In this document: piece after piece, positions 62,250 through 64,000 of the stretch
Layout of the letters: every line of letters starts with the position of its first letter
Numbering within the stretch: the stretch's first letter is position 1
NCBI GenBank assembly: GCA_951799405.1
Contig: OX637339.1
Location: forward strand, 20,522,001-20,586,000
Direction of reading: 5' to 3'
Source: Agapetus fuscipes
Taxonomy: Eukaryota > Arthropoda > Insecta > Trichoptera > Glossosomatidae
Length of the DNA: 64,000 bases
Translations under genes and position numbers: made by a program
The notes under the pieces: generated by a model
Seen by the model: the letters and a program-made list of their open reading frames with translations, nothing else
The model's database searches: none
What the model was told of the DNA's origin: nothing

Positions 62250-62417
62250 GTGAGTGCTGCTCCCTCTTGCTTATATGCTCAGTCTGCTCATGTTCTCCTG
62301 GACAGGGTGACCAGCAGGCGGGCTGCGACATTTGCAGCACAACCATCTTCTCCACCGTGCTCAAAGGACTGCCTACCACTCTTGCGAGGTGTGCTCAAAA
62401 AGTAAATGGAATTTGTA

Positions 62418-64000
62418 TATTTTTTTTTTTTTTTTTTTTTTTTTTATTTATTTTAAAGAAACACAACAGCACATACAAAGCATAAACTCGCAAAAGAATG
62501 AAAAGAAAAATATTTTAAGGCCAATAACAGGTTTCGTTAACTTAAAAATTTCAAAGATACAAACAATCCATATCTACAAATAGCAATACGAAGAGAAAAA
62601 AATAAACAAAATAACAAGGTTTAAAATAAAACACAAGAAAAAAAAACCAACTAACAACAAATAATCAGAAAAAAACAACTAACAGAGAACAGGTTTAAGA
62701 AAAACGAGAAATACATATACATACATATTTATATATATATATATATATGCGCAAATACACAGAGAGATGAAAGGATGTTTGAGGAAAGGAGGAAGGATGA
62801 TAAAAGGGATGAGAAGGGAGCTACCTTGATAAAACAGCAATCACACCGTCGAGAAATTTACTTTTTGATAATAAAAATATGTCTACATCGTTAAAATTAT
62901 CATTGTAAGTGCTGAGCAATCTGTTCATTATTGAATTTTTAGCATAATTTGAATGATATGTATTAGAAAAGAATAGAGAACCAAGTCTAGTGCGTCTAGA
63001 GTGTGGTACACGATAAGTGATCCCCCCACATAGAGAATTAGAATCAATATAGCCATGAATGAGCCCATATAAAAAACTCATGTCTAGGAGAATCCGACGG
63101 GATTTCATTGGCATCATTCCATGATGATGAGCGGCAGCACGATGATCATTAAAGTAAACATGTGCCCTGAAGTTTAGATGCTTAAGAAATTTGTTCTGGA
63201 TACCTTCTAGTCGACGTATATATGTATCATACATGGGGTTCCAAACAGGAGATGCAAATTCAAGAATACTGCGAACATAGGCAAAATACGGTGATTTAAC
63301 TGCATTCAAATCCTTAAAATCACTGCAAGCTCTCAAGACAAATCCTAGCACTTTGTAAGCCCTCTCAGTGATGGAAAAGATATGTGAATCGAAAATTAGT
63401 CCAGCGTCCATATAAACTCCAAGGTCCCTCACTCCGGTTACGGTCTTCAAATAATTATTATTAATCTGATAGTTGTAAGTTAAGGGAATTTTCTTTCGAG
63501 TGAAAGTTATTTGTTGACACTTATTTACATTCAGAGATAAATCATTAAGGATACAGTAATGCGAGAGCCTATCAAGGTCGCTTTGCAGCATTAGGCAGTC
63601 CTGATAATTATCTATCCTCATATACACTTTTGTATCATCAGCGTACAACAAGCATTTTGCGTGTTGAAAACAACACTCAATATCATATACATATGCATTA
63701 AATAAAAGAGGACCTAAGTGGGAACCCTGGGGGACCCCAGAGGGAATTGTTAAATAATTGGACCTACAGCCACCGACGACTACCGCTTGAGAACGCCTGT
63801 TTAAATATGAGGAGAACCACCGCAAAAGATTGCCGTGTACTCCGAGTGTATGCAATTTTTGTAATAACACACGATGATTGACTCTGTCAAACGCCTTAGA
63901 GTAGTCCGTGTACACGACATCAATCTGTCCACCTCTGTCCATTTCCTTGAAGACGCAGTCAGTGAAAACTGCCAGATTAGAAACAACCGATCTCTTCCTT
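62418..64000 (-). mobile_element. LINE-5: poly(A)-tailed non-LTR retrotransposon, runs off the window
   Basis: On the minus strand an intact RT frame (from the window edge to the stop near 62821) has [32 protein letters not shown] and LLYADDTKVY. A noncoding 3' region and a T run at 62420-62445 (the poly(A) tail) follow. It is related to LINE-1. (AT)n lies at about 62728-62748. Confidence 0.9.

Noticed and set aside
61220..61345. Short similarity to 48340-48400 (gcccatc...atgggtgaaac)
   Set aside because: It may be a decayed repeat, but the match is too short and patchy to define.
62308..62383. Possible LRP1 exon 47 (acceptor ggacag, phase 0, GDQQAGCDICSTT)
   Set aside because: It has splice-like ends and fits in phase, but the product does not follow EGF spacing; support is too weak without cDNA.

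Overview
The window is a piece of an animal nuclear genome, most likely an arthropod and probably an insect. GC-rich coding exons are separated by AT-rich introns full of retrotransposons, and all splice sites but one are GT-AG. The order is inferred from the style of the repeats and I cannot name the species.

One host gene runs through the whole window on the plus strand: an orthologue of LDL-receptor-related protein 1 (LRP1). I place 46 consecutive internal exons between 405 and 62249. Every splice phase joins in frame, and the domain order matches LRP1: end of a YWTD propeller, EGF, propeller, EGF, propeller, EGF, 10 LDL-receptor class A (LDLa) modules (LRP1 cluster III), two EGF, propeller, EGF, 11 LDLa modules (cluster IV), EGF, propeller, then EGF repeats. 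The start codon, transmembrane segment and cytoplasmic tail lie outside.

The introns hold most of the other content. 1.3-5 kb: a poly(A)-tailed LINE inside a 67-bp minisatellite. 7.5-8.7 kb: a CR1/L2-like LINE fragment. 9.1-13.4 kb: tandem arrays grown from exon ends, and a SINE with a 5S rRNA-derived head. 13.8-26.7 kb: a tRNA-headed SINE, RTE relics, a DIRS-like tyrosine-recombinase retrotransposon carrying a nested RTE LINE, and another LINE inside an unclassified repeat. 28.4-29.5 kb: a hAT-type non-autonomous transposon. 30-35 kb: a second DIRS copy. 38.8-46 kb: a complete Ty3/Gypsy element with two LTRs that look identical. 49.9-64 kb: more LINEs, SINEs and small inverted-repeat elements.

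The most striking pattern is that exon-intron junctions of this one gene have been tandemly amplified several times. At exons 6, 9, 18 and 31 the exon 3' end plus its 5' splice site was multiplied (5, 34, 3 and about 20 copies). A similar event at exon 46 copied the 3' splice site. The DIRS elements also carry internal tandem duplications, and these vary in number between the two copies. All coordinates are by eye; exon borders rest on reading-frame continuity, splice consensus and LRP1 family knowledge, and transposon borders on repeat matches.
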